Source: Brachionus manjavacas (taxonomy: Eukaryota > Rotifera > Eurotatoria > Ploima > Brachionidae). From it: 64,000 bases of DNA. Under the pieces are notes generated by a model. The model was given only the letters and a program-made list of their open reading frames with translations, did no database searches and was not told the origin of the DNA. The DNA lies in contig JAHQIY010000004.1 in NCBI GenBank assembly GCA_019054805.1, forward strand, positions 248,001 through 312,000, read 5' to 3'. Below, one piece after another: positions 1 to 11,133 of the stretch (its first letter is position 1; the number at the start of each line of letters is the position of its first letter). The translations under genes and the position numbers were made by a program.

Positions 1-1690
1 ATATTCAATATTTTTTATATCACTTAAAAAAATTCAACCAATTGTGTAAAGAATAAATATAATTCTATATGTTTTTTGAATCAGTAAAATAAATAAATAA
101 AAAAAATTTGATACCATTTTTTTATTTTATGTGAAATGATCAATTTCGCATCAGCAGCATAAAAAAAAACCCATTGAATTATATCAACCTAAAATATTCA
201 ACTTTATAGTCAATTAAAATTATATCAACATTATAATAATTTTTCATTTTTTAAAAAAACACAAAAACGCAAAAAAATTTTATTTTTATTTTTTAATAAT
301 CCTTAAAGGAGGTTAATTAAATTCAATAAGTAAATAAATATCAACCAATATTTTTAATATTTCTCTAATGCAGACATCACATATAATAAATTAATTTTTT
401 ATCATGTCCTGAATTACATGTCGATAAAATAAAATATTATTTATTTTAATATTTTAAAAATTTGACTTTTGATTTTGATTACATGTTTTTTAAAAAATGT
501 TTACAGCTTACTTAAGACATATCGTTCGGTCTCATTGGATGGTTGAACAGTTTTGTTTTAAATTGAGATAACGACGATGCTTTACTCCATCTGTGTTACG
601 TGTTACGGAATCGTTCGAGTGGCACAAGCTGAAAAAGGACAAAGAGTTAATAATACCGAGTAAAAGCAATTTAAAATAAAACTATTTTCGAACTAAAATT
701 ATTTTCAAAGATCTAATTTAAAAAATAAAATTAATTTTTGATTAAGAAATTTAATTTTAGGTTATTATAGATTGAAAAATTTAAGAATGTTTAAAAATAG
801 AAAAAGATTCCTTTTTTTTTAATCTAAATTTAGAAAGTAAAATGTTAACCATGGAAAATTTATTATAATTAGAAAACTGATCGTCAAAAATTGATAAAAT
901 TTTTATATTGGTTAATTTAAATATAAACAAACAAAAATCTAAACGAAAGTTTGCGGAATATTCGATAATATTGATAAACTAAGATAATCAATAACTTTAT
1001 TTTATATTAAAATTATAGACAAATGCAATGCCTATGGAATCAGAAAATTTAAAAAAAGGTTTCTTATAATGCTTTTTTCATTATTCAAAAAATTTATTTA
1101 ATAGCAAATATCATAAGGATAGAAATTCCAAAAATAAAATTTTATCTATATGAAAAAATTTTAATATAACTAACAATAAAAACTTAACAATTTTACTTGT
1201 TAAAAATTTTTAAATTTCATAAAAAATTAATTGATTAAATTTATCTCTAGTAAAAGATAAAGTTCAAAAATGACTTAATTTTCATATTTTTTGACTAATT
1301 AGCTATATCAATACCAATTAATAATTGTCTATAAATCGAAAAAAGCCGGGCATTTTAAACTTTAAAAGCACCATTGAAATTATATAATAGAAAAAAATTC
1401 TTGCCATATACAGCTGGTGGAATTGCGACTATTTGGGCTATGCCACATGTGTTAGAGAAGCTTTATTGATTCAACAAGAAAATAATGAGAATTTATTTCA
1501 ACTTACAATCAAAAATACAGAATGGATTAAGGTTTTGACAACTGTTGCAGGCTTAAAGTCTCTGAGAAGATTTAATCGCAATTTCGACAAAATTATTAAT
1601 CAAAAGCTACTTGAGAAAAAAGTGAAACAAATTGCCTTCTCACAAGTACTTACAATGGATTTAGAAAAACAGGTTCTCAAAAAAAAGATT
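1..1690. other. AT-rich stretch without a supportable gene
   Basis: Very AT-rich sequence with frequent stops in all frames. A short tail-like block near 301-345 (a CTTAAAGGAGG-type motif followed by AAATAAATA) resembles the 3' ends of LINE copies elsewhere in the window. A 96-codon open frame at 1433-1723 (+) abuts the FLYWCH finger that follows and could be an upstream exon or part of that element, but I recognise no domain in it. Confidence 0.4.
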
Positions 1691-1692
1691 CA

Positions 1693-2140
1693 AATTACTG
1701 GAGCGGTAGATTTAAATGCCTGAATAAAAACTGTACAGTCCTAAAAGCTAATATAAGTAATGAGCCTCAGATTTCAGATGATGTAATTATAAACTTCTGT
1801 GTTGTCAAAAAGAAAATAAATCACAACAGTTTGGAAATAAAGCAAAAGCTAAATGGACAAGAAAGAGAAAATCTGGCTCTAAAAGCAATAGCTGATGGAT
1901 CTGATGTGTTAAGGTCAAATATTATTCTCAAAAGATCTGAAACAAATCAAAGCATTAAAGGTGATTTTATACATGAAAACATCTTGACAAAAATAATATT
2001 CTTTTTTTTAAAGAAACCATTTCAAAAAATCTTTTGGCAGTTGCTAAGTATCAGCAACGACGCCGAGACAGAATTTACACTGATATTTTTGCTGATTCAA
2101 TTGCATCAAAGTTTGTTTTTGACCAAAACTGCTTATAAAT
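1693..2140 (+). pseudogene. FLYWCH zinc-finger N-terminal part of MULE transposase
   Basis: The frame starting at 1693 reads NYWSGRFKCLNKNC, with the W, two Cys and, about 45 residues further on, the H-x-H like NHNS segment that make up a FLYWCH finger. FLYWCH fingers are the DNA-binding domains of Phantom-type MULE transposases. The frame stays open to about 2000, then a run of T residues (1999-2009) breaks it; the continuation is in another frame (AVAKYQQRRRDRIYTDIFAD) to a stop at about 2140. What follows before the DDE core is noncoding and contains a perfect hairpin, so an intron or an inserted MITE separates the two parts. Confidence 0.6.
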
Positions 2141-2234
2141 AAATGATGTGGCGAGATTAAATGGTTTTATTCAAGAAATCAGCATTTTTCCTTTTGGAAT
2201 TCTATTTATTTCAGAATTACAGGTACTACAAGTC

Positions 2235-2277
2235 TACAAGTCTGGATAATACATTTTTATTATTATCCAGACTTGTA
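2235..2277. repeat. Perfect 17-bp inverted repeat (hairpin) with AAGTC motif
   Basis: Arms 2235-2251 and 2261-2277 are exact reverse complements separated by 9 bases. The arm contains ACAAGTC. The surrounding 2205-2360 block is dense in CAAGTC/GACTTG words like those in the subterminal region of the hAT element at 31475-36187, so this is probably part of a small non-autonomous hAT-like insertion between the FLYWCH and DDE parts of the MULE. Confidence 0.6.
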
Positions 2278-2667
2278 CAAAAAAAACAAGTCAAAAGTCA
2301 AGTGAAAATAAGGACTTTGACTTGTTTCAAAAATTTAAAAATTACAAGTCAAAAATTAGACTTTTTTATAATAAAAAAAAAGTGATTTATTTTAATATAT
2401 TTTTATTCTTTTATTTTTATCTTTAATAAGTCAGTCCTTACTTTAATTTTTAAATTTTTTAAACAAGTAAAGACGTCATTTTCTAAAAAAAATTTAAAGT
2501 AAAATCGTATTTTTACTTTAATTTATCTGAAAACTTATTGATGATATCATTTCAGTTTGATCATTTCAACTAAAAATAAAAATTTTACTCTAAAGCTAAT
2601 TAATTTTTTTTTTTTTAATTTAATTTTTAGAATTCCTAAATCTAACATTCTACAATTTAATTTCTAG

Positions 2668-3807
2668 GTTTTAATATGGTCAAAAATATTTAAAAGTTAT
2701 CCTGTGTGGTTCTTCGATGCAACTGGAAGCATTTACAACGATATATCGTATCAAAAGAAGCCTTTTTTATATTCATTTACTGCACATGATAAAGCAAAAA
2801 AAAATGTTTTACCGATTTCGGAGTTTGTTACAACTAGCCACAATGTATTAAATATTTGCAAATATCTTTTATCAATAAAAACAACTTTGGATTTTGTTCA
2901 ACAATATATAGCACCAATTATTGTCACCGATTTTACGTTTGCACTAATCAATTCTTTAATGGAGACCTTTAACCGTCTAGATTTAAACAGGTATCTAAAC
3001 ATGTGTTATGACTTTTTAATCAACAAAAACACGAATGGTTTTTTTTCAAGTATAAATTCAATTTCTAATATCTGCTCTACTCATTTTTTAAAAATTATCA
3101 TTAAAAAAGCCAAAAAAGTTAAGGCAACTATGAAAGCGAAAAAAATGCTTATATTTTGCTTTAGCTTGCTTCAAAATAGCACAAAAATTGAACAATTTGA
3201 TAATTATTTGGTTAATATTTTTAATATTCTTAATTGTCAAAAAAAAGATCAATCATATGAATATTCTAAGGAAATCATAAGAAAAGAAATGATTATAATG
3301 AATTTAAATAAAAATGTTTTCGAGGAAAATATGTCTCCAAATCAAATTCGGCGAGATAATGACTTTAAATATTTAGTATCACAAACAAATCAAATTAAAA
3401 AAAATACTAAGGCCACTTTAAAAAAATTGTCACCGTTTGAAAATTACTATGAGAATTTTTTTAAAGAATTGAAAAGTTCAATTTTTACACGAAATACTAA
3501 CAATAATATCATTCAAATTGAATTTTACTATCCTGAACTTTTTGAAATTGTATCAAACAGGCTTTATTTGCTTCCCTTATGGTCAGGAATAATGATTCAC
3601 AGTTATTTTAAAACTAATGATAATTGTGAAAATAAACTGATTACCAGACTTACTAATAAACCAGTAGAAGGTTGGTTTTCACATTTCAAAAATAATATTT
3701 TGCAAAAATGCAAGGTAAGAACGAGTGAGCATGCTTCTCTTATTTACAAAAGAATTAAAGCTAAGTTTTTTGAGCATTATTCAGAAAAAAAAAGGTATTT
3801 TAGATGA
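2668..3807 (+). pseudogene. MULE/Phantom-like transposase DDE core
   Basis: An acceptor-like TTTCTAG at 2661-2667 is followed by an open frame through 3807. Early residues WFFDATGS give the first catalytic Asp region, and APIIVTDFTFALINS the second, in the arrangement of MULE-family transposases found in many invertebrates. The C-terminal part ends with a WFSHFKNNIL-type segment and a basic stretch. The frame stops just after an A9 run at 3785-3793; the downstream OTU-like frame overlaps it, so the two were probably one protein. Family assignment is by motif only; no similarity search was possible. Confidence 0.65.
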
Positions 3808-4615
3808 TAAAAAAGAAAAACTTACTAAAATAGAAAAAGAATTAGAAAAAAAATGGATTGACAAAAACTCGAAAGTAAAACGAGAGAAAGGGTTTTATTA
3901 CCAAAACTTACCAAATTTTAATATTGATGATGAAGATTATGGTTTTCCTTTGAGCAACTCATTTCAAAGTTTAGACTTTGATTTATTGTTTGACTCTTTA
4001 AATGACGATGAAAATGTTGAACTGATTAATATATTTAATCATATAAGCACTGACAACGAGCTTAAGTCAAATCAGTGGATAAAAAATTGTTTTTTGAAAA
4101 ATAAGAACATTTTTCATAATTTAAAAAACTCATTTTTTAAAAGTCAAAATTTAGCATCATTTTCAAACCAGATAATTGATCAGGATTTTATGCCAATAAT
4201 TAATCTTAATAAACTACAAAAAATGGTTCCTGTTTGTTCCAAAAAAGATGGAAATTGTCTCTACAATTCTTTTGCAATATTTGGTGTTGAAGATTTATTT
4301 TATCTATTTAAGCTAATTTCATTTTACGTTTTTTTCGTATATGAAGCTTTTTTTCGAATGATATTTAATGATATGTCAAATGATGAAACATTCGAAGTAT
4401 TTGTTCAAAAAATGTCAAAAAGAGGAGAATGGGCTAATCATTTTAACATAATTTCTTTGTCTATATTTTTGAAGAAAAAAATTTACATATACAGCCTCGA
4501 TAGTTCTAAAAAAATCATTTATAACACAAAAATTGATATGTGGGACAATTCCAATGCACCATTGACTATTGGCTTTTTAAATAATCACTTTGTGCCATTT
4601 TTAAGCACTGGCTAA
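3793..4615 (+). pseudogene. OTU-like cysteine protease domain downstream of the MULE core
   Basis: This frame continues the transposase after the A9 run. A basic coiled segment is followed by an acidic linker, and then at about 4240-4270 by KKDGNCLYNSF, matching the OTU catalytic Asp-Gly-Asn-Cys loop. About 100 residues later the frame ends with NNHFVPFLSTG, where the His fits the OTU catalytic His. A segment rich in aromatic residues between them could be the hydrophobic core. OTU proteins cleave ubiquitin-like chains; whether this one is active cannot be told. Closeness to vertnin-like OTU relatives is an alternative. The stop at 4613-4615 looks natural. Confidence 0.6.
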
Positions 4616-5719
4616 CAAGAATTTGAAGATATAGAAAATGATGTATTTATGAGGCAACGTAAATGATTTTAGAAATTGTAAATTAACCGAAAAATTAAAA
4701 ATATAAAAATTTTAAGTATTTATATAAATTTACTATTACTTATTTATGTTCTGAAAAAAAATTGTTTTTAAATACATTTCATATATCATATTATTTTAAC
4801 CATCATTTATTGTTTTTACATTTTAATTTTTATACATAGTTTATGAAATTTTGTTTAGATCATCGATTTAATTGTATTTTTCATTATTTATTCAATAAAA
4901 ATTTTTAATTAATATTATTTCAATTATTTCAAATATTATCCTCCAAATTAAAATATCTAAACGTCGATTTATCCCTACAATAAAGCTCGAAAATTCTCTG
5001 AAAATTTAAGTTTTGAAGCGAAGAAAAAAATATTAAATACTTTTAAGAAAATCTTTCTTTTGAGTCAAAGATATGTCAAAAAAACAAGAACCCAGTTCTA
5101 AAAAAAGGATGTTGTAAGTTAATGGAGCCTTTTTTTAGTTAAACAAACTATAAATCAAAATTATTTATTTGAATAAAAATTATAAAATGTCATATTATCT
5201 TACTTTATTTAATTGAAAAATACATGCCATTTCATTTATTTATACATACCAATTTAAGATAAAAATTTTGATATGATCTTTTATTAAAAAATCAAATAAA
5301 AAACTTAACTGATTTTAGCTTACAGAAAGCTCAAATTCAAAACTTATAAGTTGCTTTTTGCTTACAAAAAAACTTTTTAAAATTGAATCATCAAGCAATC
5401 AAATAATAATATTTATTATTATTATTACGCATTAAAAAATTATTTAATAGTTTCTGAATTTTATTTTTTAAAAAAATTAGCTGAAATTTTTCATGTCGCA
5501 AAGACATTTAGATCAATAATTGATCATCCAGCTATGGATATTAAATATATATACGAATTCATTTTAATTTAAATATAAAAATAAAATAAATTAAAATAAA
5601 ATAAAATAAATTAAAATATAAAGGATATTTAGGAAAATTGTCAAAAAAAATAAAAACAATAATAAAAAAATTTTTAAAATAAAAATAATTGAATTTTTAC
5701 TGTAGGAATTGTAGTCAAA
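4616..5719. other. AT-rich intergenic stretch, no feature recognised
   Basis: No open frame of interest on either strand. It holds simple AT-rich runs, including short ATT repeats near 5404-5427 and AAAATAAATT runs near 5575-5620. No terminal repeats matching the upstream MULE were seen. Confidence 0.5.
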
Positions 5720-6125
5720 ATAGGTGATTTGTTTGTCCTGTTTGGTCATGGACACCCGATCTGCACCATTTTATGGCGGAGCCATACTAAATTTAGGTCC
5801 TTGGGCTCACGGAACTCGGCAACTAGACAATTGAGACTGTTCAGCTCGCCAAATTTGGCCAGGAACACTTGAAAATGTCTGATTACTTTGGTCTAGGTAA
5901 GTGAGATTGTTTATGAAAAGGAAAATGTGATGTATCGGACTGGTCGAACAAAGATCAGTGCCACAATGCCTCTTTTGTAGTCTGTCGAGCCCAGGCTAAA
6001 GAGCGACTGCTCAAATACGACTCCAGTTTGAATATTTTGAAATTGTAGGCCACCTTGAACCAAAGCGAATGAGCAAAAATTTTGGGCGTCGATTATGCAT
6101 GTATTTAATAAGTTGGGCAAAAAAA
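5720..6125 (-). other. Coding-like relic, unclassified
   Basis: This block has a more balanced composition than its surroundings and two stacked minus-strand open segments: 69 codons at 5911-6120 and about 45 codons at about 5748-5890 (including LNCLVAEFREPKDLN). They are in different frames and have no recognisable motif. A LINE ORF1-type RNA-binding segment is one possibility; a lost host exon is another. Nothing firmer can be said. Confidence 0.25.
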
Positions 6126-6469
6126 AGAACTACTTTGGACTATTGAGATTTTAGTACCAATTTTCTGTGCTGGCTAATTTTTTGACCATTGCTACGCCTC
6201 GCTCCACTATTTCTTGTTATTCGTTGTCGGAGTCAAAAAATTCATTTTTGCTTCTACTAAGTCGACTTCTTTTTATTCTATTGGTGTCAAAAAAAATATT
6301 ATTTCTTAATTGTCGAAAATTTTAATAATTTATTTAATAATTTCTTGTTTAAAGTAAACAAAAAAAAAAGAATTTAGGGTCATTTAAAAAATTAGGTAGA
6401 AAATAGAAATAAATCAAAGCTGTTTAAAAGTTATTTTAATTATTATATTAAATTTATTTTTTTTAAGTC

Positions 6470-6570
6470 CGCACTTGGACTTCAGGATCAAGTAAATTTG
6501 TTTGCATACTAATCTAAAGGAGATTTAATTCGGCACAGATAAAACAAAAAATTAAAAAATAATAATCGAC
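6470..6570 (+). repeat. LINE 3'-tail-like sequence
   Basis: The string around 6517-6545 (AAAGGAGATTTAATTCGGCA followed by CAGATAAAACAAAAAATTAA) parallels the 3' ends of the LINE copies ending near 10790 and 28670 (a GAAGGA...AGCTCGGTACAG motif and AAATAAATA tail). It is most likely a short 5'-truncated LINE end on the plus strand. Confidence 0.4.
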
Positions 6571-6949
6571 TAAGGAAAGAAGATTTTTTATTTATCTTTT
6601 TCCTTAAAAGCATTTTAAATAAAATCTTTATATTAAAATAAAATTCAGTATAATAGTATTTTTTAATTAAATATTTAAAATTCAAAAAGAAATTGATTAA
6701 AATAAACGTTTTATTACAATGGAAAAAATGTTCAAAAAAATAAAAATTTTTTATTATAATTCAAATTCTTATGTTCAAAAATTTCTGAAATCTTACAATT
6801 AGTTTTGCACAAAATGAATTTTTAATTCTCAAAAATGTAAAAATGTAAAAATCTCCAAAAAATGACATTTTGCCGCTTTTTTATTAATTTATGTGGATGG
6901 GCAAAGTAAAAATTTTGCTCAAATTTCAATTTTCAAAATTTTCAAATAG

Positions 6950-7270
6950 TAGGAGTAGTAGTGGTAGTTTTAACTGTAGCTGGCTAGACAGCGAGTGTAC
7001 TGATAAGGCAAACTATGACAGCAATCAATGCCTGCTTTAAAGCTGTTAACATTGGGGGCTTCAACTAATTGATTTGGCAGTTCCATATGTTAGTGGTTCT
7101 GTTGAAAAAAAAAGTTACCTCTATGTTGAAGCTTCGAAATTTCTTTGTGATATTTTAAGCAGTGACCTCTTCCTTGGATTTTGGTGACATTAAAAATGTT
7201 GCTTTTTTAAACCAAATCTATTCCATGCACGAACTTGTATAATTGAATTAGATCATCTCTTTTTCTTCTT
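6950..7270 (-). pseudogene. C-terminal end of a CR1/jockey-like LINE reverse transcriptase
   Basis: Minus-strand translation gives, over two frames, the typical end of a non-LTR polymerase: a LIQLYKFVHG segment, RGHCLKYHKEISK, a frame change, an NRTTNIWN-like patch and finally ELPNQLVEAPNVNSFKAGID (about 7020-7090). This order (RR-LYK, R-GH, FF-NR--WN-LP--VV-A-SVN-FK--LD) is characteristic of CR1-type LINE C-termini. The 3' side ends in a degenerate (CTA)n tract at about 6945-6970 on the minus strand, consistent with a LINE tail. Frameshifted and 5' truncated. Confidence 0.65.
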
Positions 7271-7394
7271 TAAATAAAATAAAATAAATTTTAACAGATT
7301 TTTAATTTTGCCTGTAATAATAGTTTTAAAGTTAATTAACATTTTTTTTTGTTTTCATTGAATTTTTAATTGCCTAAAAATCTGGTCATAATTC

Positions 7395-7585
7395 TATTTT
7401 AGGACAAGTTTTGAATACCGTATGTAACTTTATTTTCCACTAGTTGATCAATCAGGTCAATTTTATGCGAACGAAGCGGCGTCTTAACAGTCATTAGATC
7501 GCCCAATATTTTGTAGAAGCCTGATCTTTGTAGCTCACGTAGTACTGTATATTTGCCATTTGAAAATTTGTATTCAAAAAAAAAG
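7395..7585 (-). pseudogene. Possible retroelement polyprotein relic
   Basis: One minus-strand frame is open for about 57 codons, reading YKFSNGKYTVLRELQRSGFY and then a basic segment. The first part resembles the C-terminal beta-rich end of a gypsy-type integrase, but it lacks a diagnostic motif. It is isolated between a LINE relic and a psq-HTH relic. Confidence 0.2.
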
Positions 7586-7777
7586 TTTATGTTTTTTGTT
7601 TCTTACTAAAAAAATAATATGTGGAGGTAAATTGGCTTTCTACGTCCAAATAAATATGTATTGTAAGACATGACTACGTCCACATAAAATGAAATAGGGG
7701 CAATTTTCTTTATGATTGATATCTAAAAGAAAAATTTTTAAATTCCGAGAAGAAACTTTCAAAAAACTCAAAAAACT

Positions 7778-8095
7778 TATAGCTAAAAAACTTAACAATA
7801 CCCATTGCCGAAATTGAAGCTAAAAAATTAAACAAACATCAAGTTTCTGTATATTTTAACATTCCATATTCAACACTTAGCGATCGAGTCAATTAAAAGT
7901 ATAAAAGACCTGCAAATGGTAAAGGTGCTACCTCACGATTCGCTAAAGAATTTCAAACACTTTTAGTCTCCACTGATTTACTAAAAAAGTTGTTTCAAAT
8001 GTAAACAGTATTCGGAAAAGTCAAAACAAACCAAAACAAATGGATTAATTGTGAGAAATGTAACAATTAGTCTTGTGGGAAATGCCTTTCAAGAG
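7778..8095 (+). pseudogene. Internally deleted pogo-like element: psq HTH plus C-terminal zinc finger
   Basis: Plus-strand frame near 7795-7900 reads KLNKHQVSVYFNIPYSTLSD, a clear psq-type helix-turn-helix (Asn-Ile-Pro-Tyr-Ser-Thr-Leu recognition helix). About 130 bp later comes a zinc-finger end with the order WINCEKC, an in-frame stop, then CGKC (8041-8085). The catalytic DDE domain between them is absent. The same HTH...finger arrangement, with the DDE core present, is seen in the element at 41.9-44.4 kb, so this is best explained as a deletion derivative of a related pogo-like transposon. Confidence 0.5.
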
Positions 8096-8099
8096 GCTT

Positions 8100-10199
8100 T
8101 GATTTAACTAAGGAATTTTTTTTTTTTTAAATGTTCTAAATAGATTAATTTTGTTTTAAAAAAGGATACTAATAATAAATGAAGTGTTAATCGATCTTTT
8201 TGGACAGGGGCACTAGCCTGTTTATTAACCTTGAAACTTTAAACTTTAAATTAAAATTTTTATGAATTGAAAATATCGAATTGAAACGAACTTCGCAACC
8301 CCCAACTAATTAGCGATCAAATAAATTAATTTAGAGTTTTACCCCGTTTACTGTTTGACTATATTATTTATCAAGAGACGCATTAATTAAACTTGCTAAA
8401 AGTTATTATTTCTCAATTTTTAAATTATTTGAATTTAAATTTAAGGAATATGGTCTATCTGATTAAGCCGATGACAACAGCTTTGTGATCAAGAGATCAA
8501 TGTTGAAATTTGCATAAAGAGGCAGATTAATTCTTATTAGCTTGTAAATTAGTTCATCATGCTAATCTCTTTAAAAGCTTTCAAAATGTGTCTAGAAAAC
8601 ATAAGATTTAAAGATTTTGGTATATTTTTAAATGAATTAATTAATAAGGTCTAAATGAATTTCAAAACTTGAGGTCCAAAAAGTTCAATAGAAACTATTT
8701 TCCTCTCCATTTACTTACAATTGTAATATTTTAATATATATGAATAATTTTATTTTGTACTCTCTTCTTCTAATTTTTATTTTTACTACTGATAAATGGA
8801 AAGTTCGCGTGATGCAAAACTTCCACACTATCTCCATCTACAAAATAAAGATCTAGTGTCTTTTCAGTATTATTTAATGGCATTTTTAAGTTACCAAAAG
8901 TCTGAAAAAATTACTAAAGATTTCAAAATGAATTCAAAATTTTAAAATTATGTAAAAAGATGTCAAAAATTAACATTTAATTTCTTGAATTTGAAAAATT
9001 TTCAAAAATTTTTTTTTTTTCAAAAAATGGACTCTTTTTGAGCGATTATAAAATTTTTTAAACTAAATAAATAAAAAAAGGAAAGCCATCATTTTGTCCA
9101 GAATTTTGTCTGGTTTCAGAATTTGTATAAAAATATATAGGTTAAGGGGTTTGCAAAAAGGTAGATCCCCAACAAGTTAAAAAATTTCAAAATTTTTCCG
9201 ATTTTTTCTGAAAAAATTTTCAATTTTTTTTTTTTTTCAAGATAACCAACTCAGAATATAGAGTATTTAATTCTCTATCAGAAAATGTGTCGATCGAGTA
9301 GATTCGATTGATTAAATTGTGAGAAAAAAAAACTTAAATAAGATATACTTTAAATAAGGCTGTAAACATTCAGACCCCCCCTAGCCAAAAAAAAATTCAA
9401 CTCGTACATTTTGTAGCTTATTCAATTTTCCAATTCTTATTAATCATTCAAATTCTCCCGTTTCGCCTTATTGAAACTAATAATTAATTTTGAAATTTTT
9501 TAATTATTTTAAAATAAATAAATGAAATGCGCTTATTTATAATTTTTAATGAAAAAAATTATAAAAAAAAAACTAATTTTACAAAAACGCTAATAATTAT
9601 AATTTTTTTTTTAAATCACTAAACTACTAAATATTATGAAAAATATAAATATCCGGATATTTGGCACCTAAATATCAAATTAAAAAATAGAAAATTATAA
9701 TTATTTATGTATTTTTTTTTAAATCACTATGCAATTAATTAAAAAACTTAGCAGTATTTAAGAAAAAACCCTCACCCTTTTTTCTTAACCGAAATCCCTA
9801 AACCAGGGCTACGCCCCAGACCCCTTTAATTTTATCTAAAATTTTGTTAAAATAAATCTAATTTAAATTAATTAAATCTAATCTGCGCTTTGCCAAAATA
9901 TGGTTTATTTTAAAATTAGGTTTCTTCTACTTAATATTTATATTGTTTTAAAAATTTATGTTAATATACTTAGTTATTTTGACTGAAACAAAAAATGCTC
10001 TAAATCATAATTCCCTTTATATTTTATCTTATTCATTCGTTTCATTATATATCTTTTGTTTGAAATTAATTTGAATTAATAAAAAAAGTAAAATTGAAAA
10101 GTTGAATTAGTTTTAAAAAAAGAATAATTGAATCAGATTTAAAAAAGAAAAATTGAAAAACTGAAAAGTTGACTAGAAGATATTTAAGTTGAATAATAC
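8100..10199. other. AT-rich intergenic stretch with a small GC-rich block
   Basis: No gene is supportable. A 33-codon minus-strand open segment at about 8779-8880 (MPLNNTEKTLDLYFVDGDSV) may be a transposase end but is too short to assign. At 9774-9832 there is a locally GC-rich, partly self-complementary block (CCAGGGCTACGCCCCAGACC) that stands out from its surroundings and may be a transposon terminus. Confidence 0.4.
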
Positions 10200-10205
10200 A
10201 AATTA

Positions 10206-10790
10206 TTGTCCATGAATGATTCTTCTCCTGGATCAATTTTGGATTATTCTTTTCCTTGTTTAAATTCATTCTCAGAAACTAACATCAAAAAACTACAAGT
10301 TATTCAAAATTCAGCAGTTCGATCTATTTTGAAGCTAAAATATGATAGCCCCTCAAATATTATACACCAAGAGGCCTTCAATAAACTTAATCTCCTAACA
10401 ATTTCGAATAGACTTTTTGAGTTGAGTGAGAGATATGTGAGGGCAGGATTGAGTCATTCTGTTCAATTGGTCGTCAGACTGGTGGAAGAATAAAGAGAAG
10501 GTTTCGAATCAAGATATATCGAATATCCAACTCCATTGTGTAATTGCTATCTAGCAATTTCCTCTTTTTTTCCTGAACTATCAGATATTTAAACATGTCT
10601 TAACTCTAGTTATTTAAACATATCGTTCTTAATTTTCTTTTGACTTATTTATCCTTTTTTTTTATTTTATTTTACCTTATTTAACTTTATTTTATTTAAT
10701 TTTTTTTTTATTTTTTTTTTTTTTTTATTCTGAAGGAGCATTAGCTCGGTACAGATAAACAAATAAATAAATAATAAATAAATAAAATGA
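10206..10790 (+). mobile_element. 5'-truncated LINE (family A), 3' fragment
   Basis: The open frame 10206-10493 encodes the C-terminal end of a LINE reverse transcriptase (GSILDYSFPCLNSFSETNIK ... AVRSI ... RLFELSERYVRAGLSHS). It is closely similar to the ends of the LINE copies at 28114-28416 and 30754-31113. After the stop there is a T-rich 3' region and a terminal motif at 10728-10790 (TTCTGAAGGAGCATTAGCTC then AAATAAATA repeats), shared with the copy ending at about 28670. The frame stops earlier than in the sister copies (TAA at 10491-10493), a point change or indel. Confidence 0.75.
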
Positions 10791-10849
10791 ATGAATTATA
10801 AATAACCGAGTTCAGTATGTGAATGAATTTGACTGGATTGCATCTTTAA

Positions 10850-10960
10850 TGAAGATTTTTTTTCTCGGAGAAAGAAAGCTACCATAGCGAAACTACACCT
10901 AGTCTCGCCTCACAGGTCTCCTGCTGTAGCTCATTATTATTATTATTTGTGTAAAAAATA
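10850..10960 (+). repeat. Putative LINE/SINE 3' end with (ATT)n tail
   Basis: A GC-richer segment (10860-10933) with CTCGCCTCACAGGTCTCCTG leads into (ATT)5 at 10935-10951. The pattern of a structured 3' end followed by a short simple repeat is typical of CR1-like LINEs or their SINE partners. No coding part is attached. Confidence 0.35.
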
Positions 10961-11133
10961 AAATAAATATTTCTAACACAGAAATTAAAATTATTTAAAA
11001 GCATAAAAATCTAAATGAATTCTAAATAAAGCAATTACATTAAACATTAAGTGAAAATAAATTTTAATTATTAAAAAAAATTGAAAAAATTTGATTCTAT
11101 TAAAAACACAATATTTAAACATATTCAATAATT

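Larger units (their letters stand above)
1693..4615 (+). mobile_element. Decayed FLYWCH/MULE (Phantom-like) DNA transposon with an OTU-like module
   Basis: Three blocks follow one another on the plus strand: a FLYWCH-type zinc finger (about 1693-1840), a DDE-type MULE transposase core (2668-3792) and an OTU-protease-like domain (about 3792-4615). FLYWCH N-termini are known for Phantom elements of the Mutator superfamily; the OTU module is read directly from motifs here. Reading frame changes occur near 2000 (T-run), at an intron or insertion spanning about 2140-2667, and at an A9 run at 3785-3793. Terminal inverted repeats were not found by eye, so the outer limits are only those of the coding blocks. 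Likely a dead or dying autonomous copy. Confidence 0.65.
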
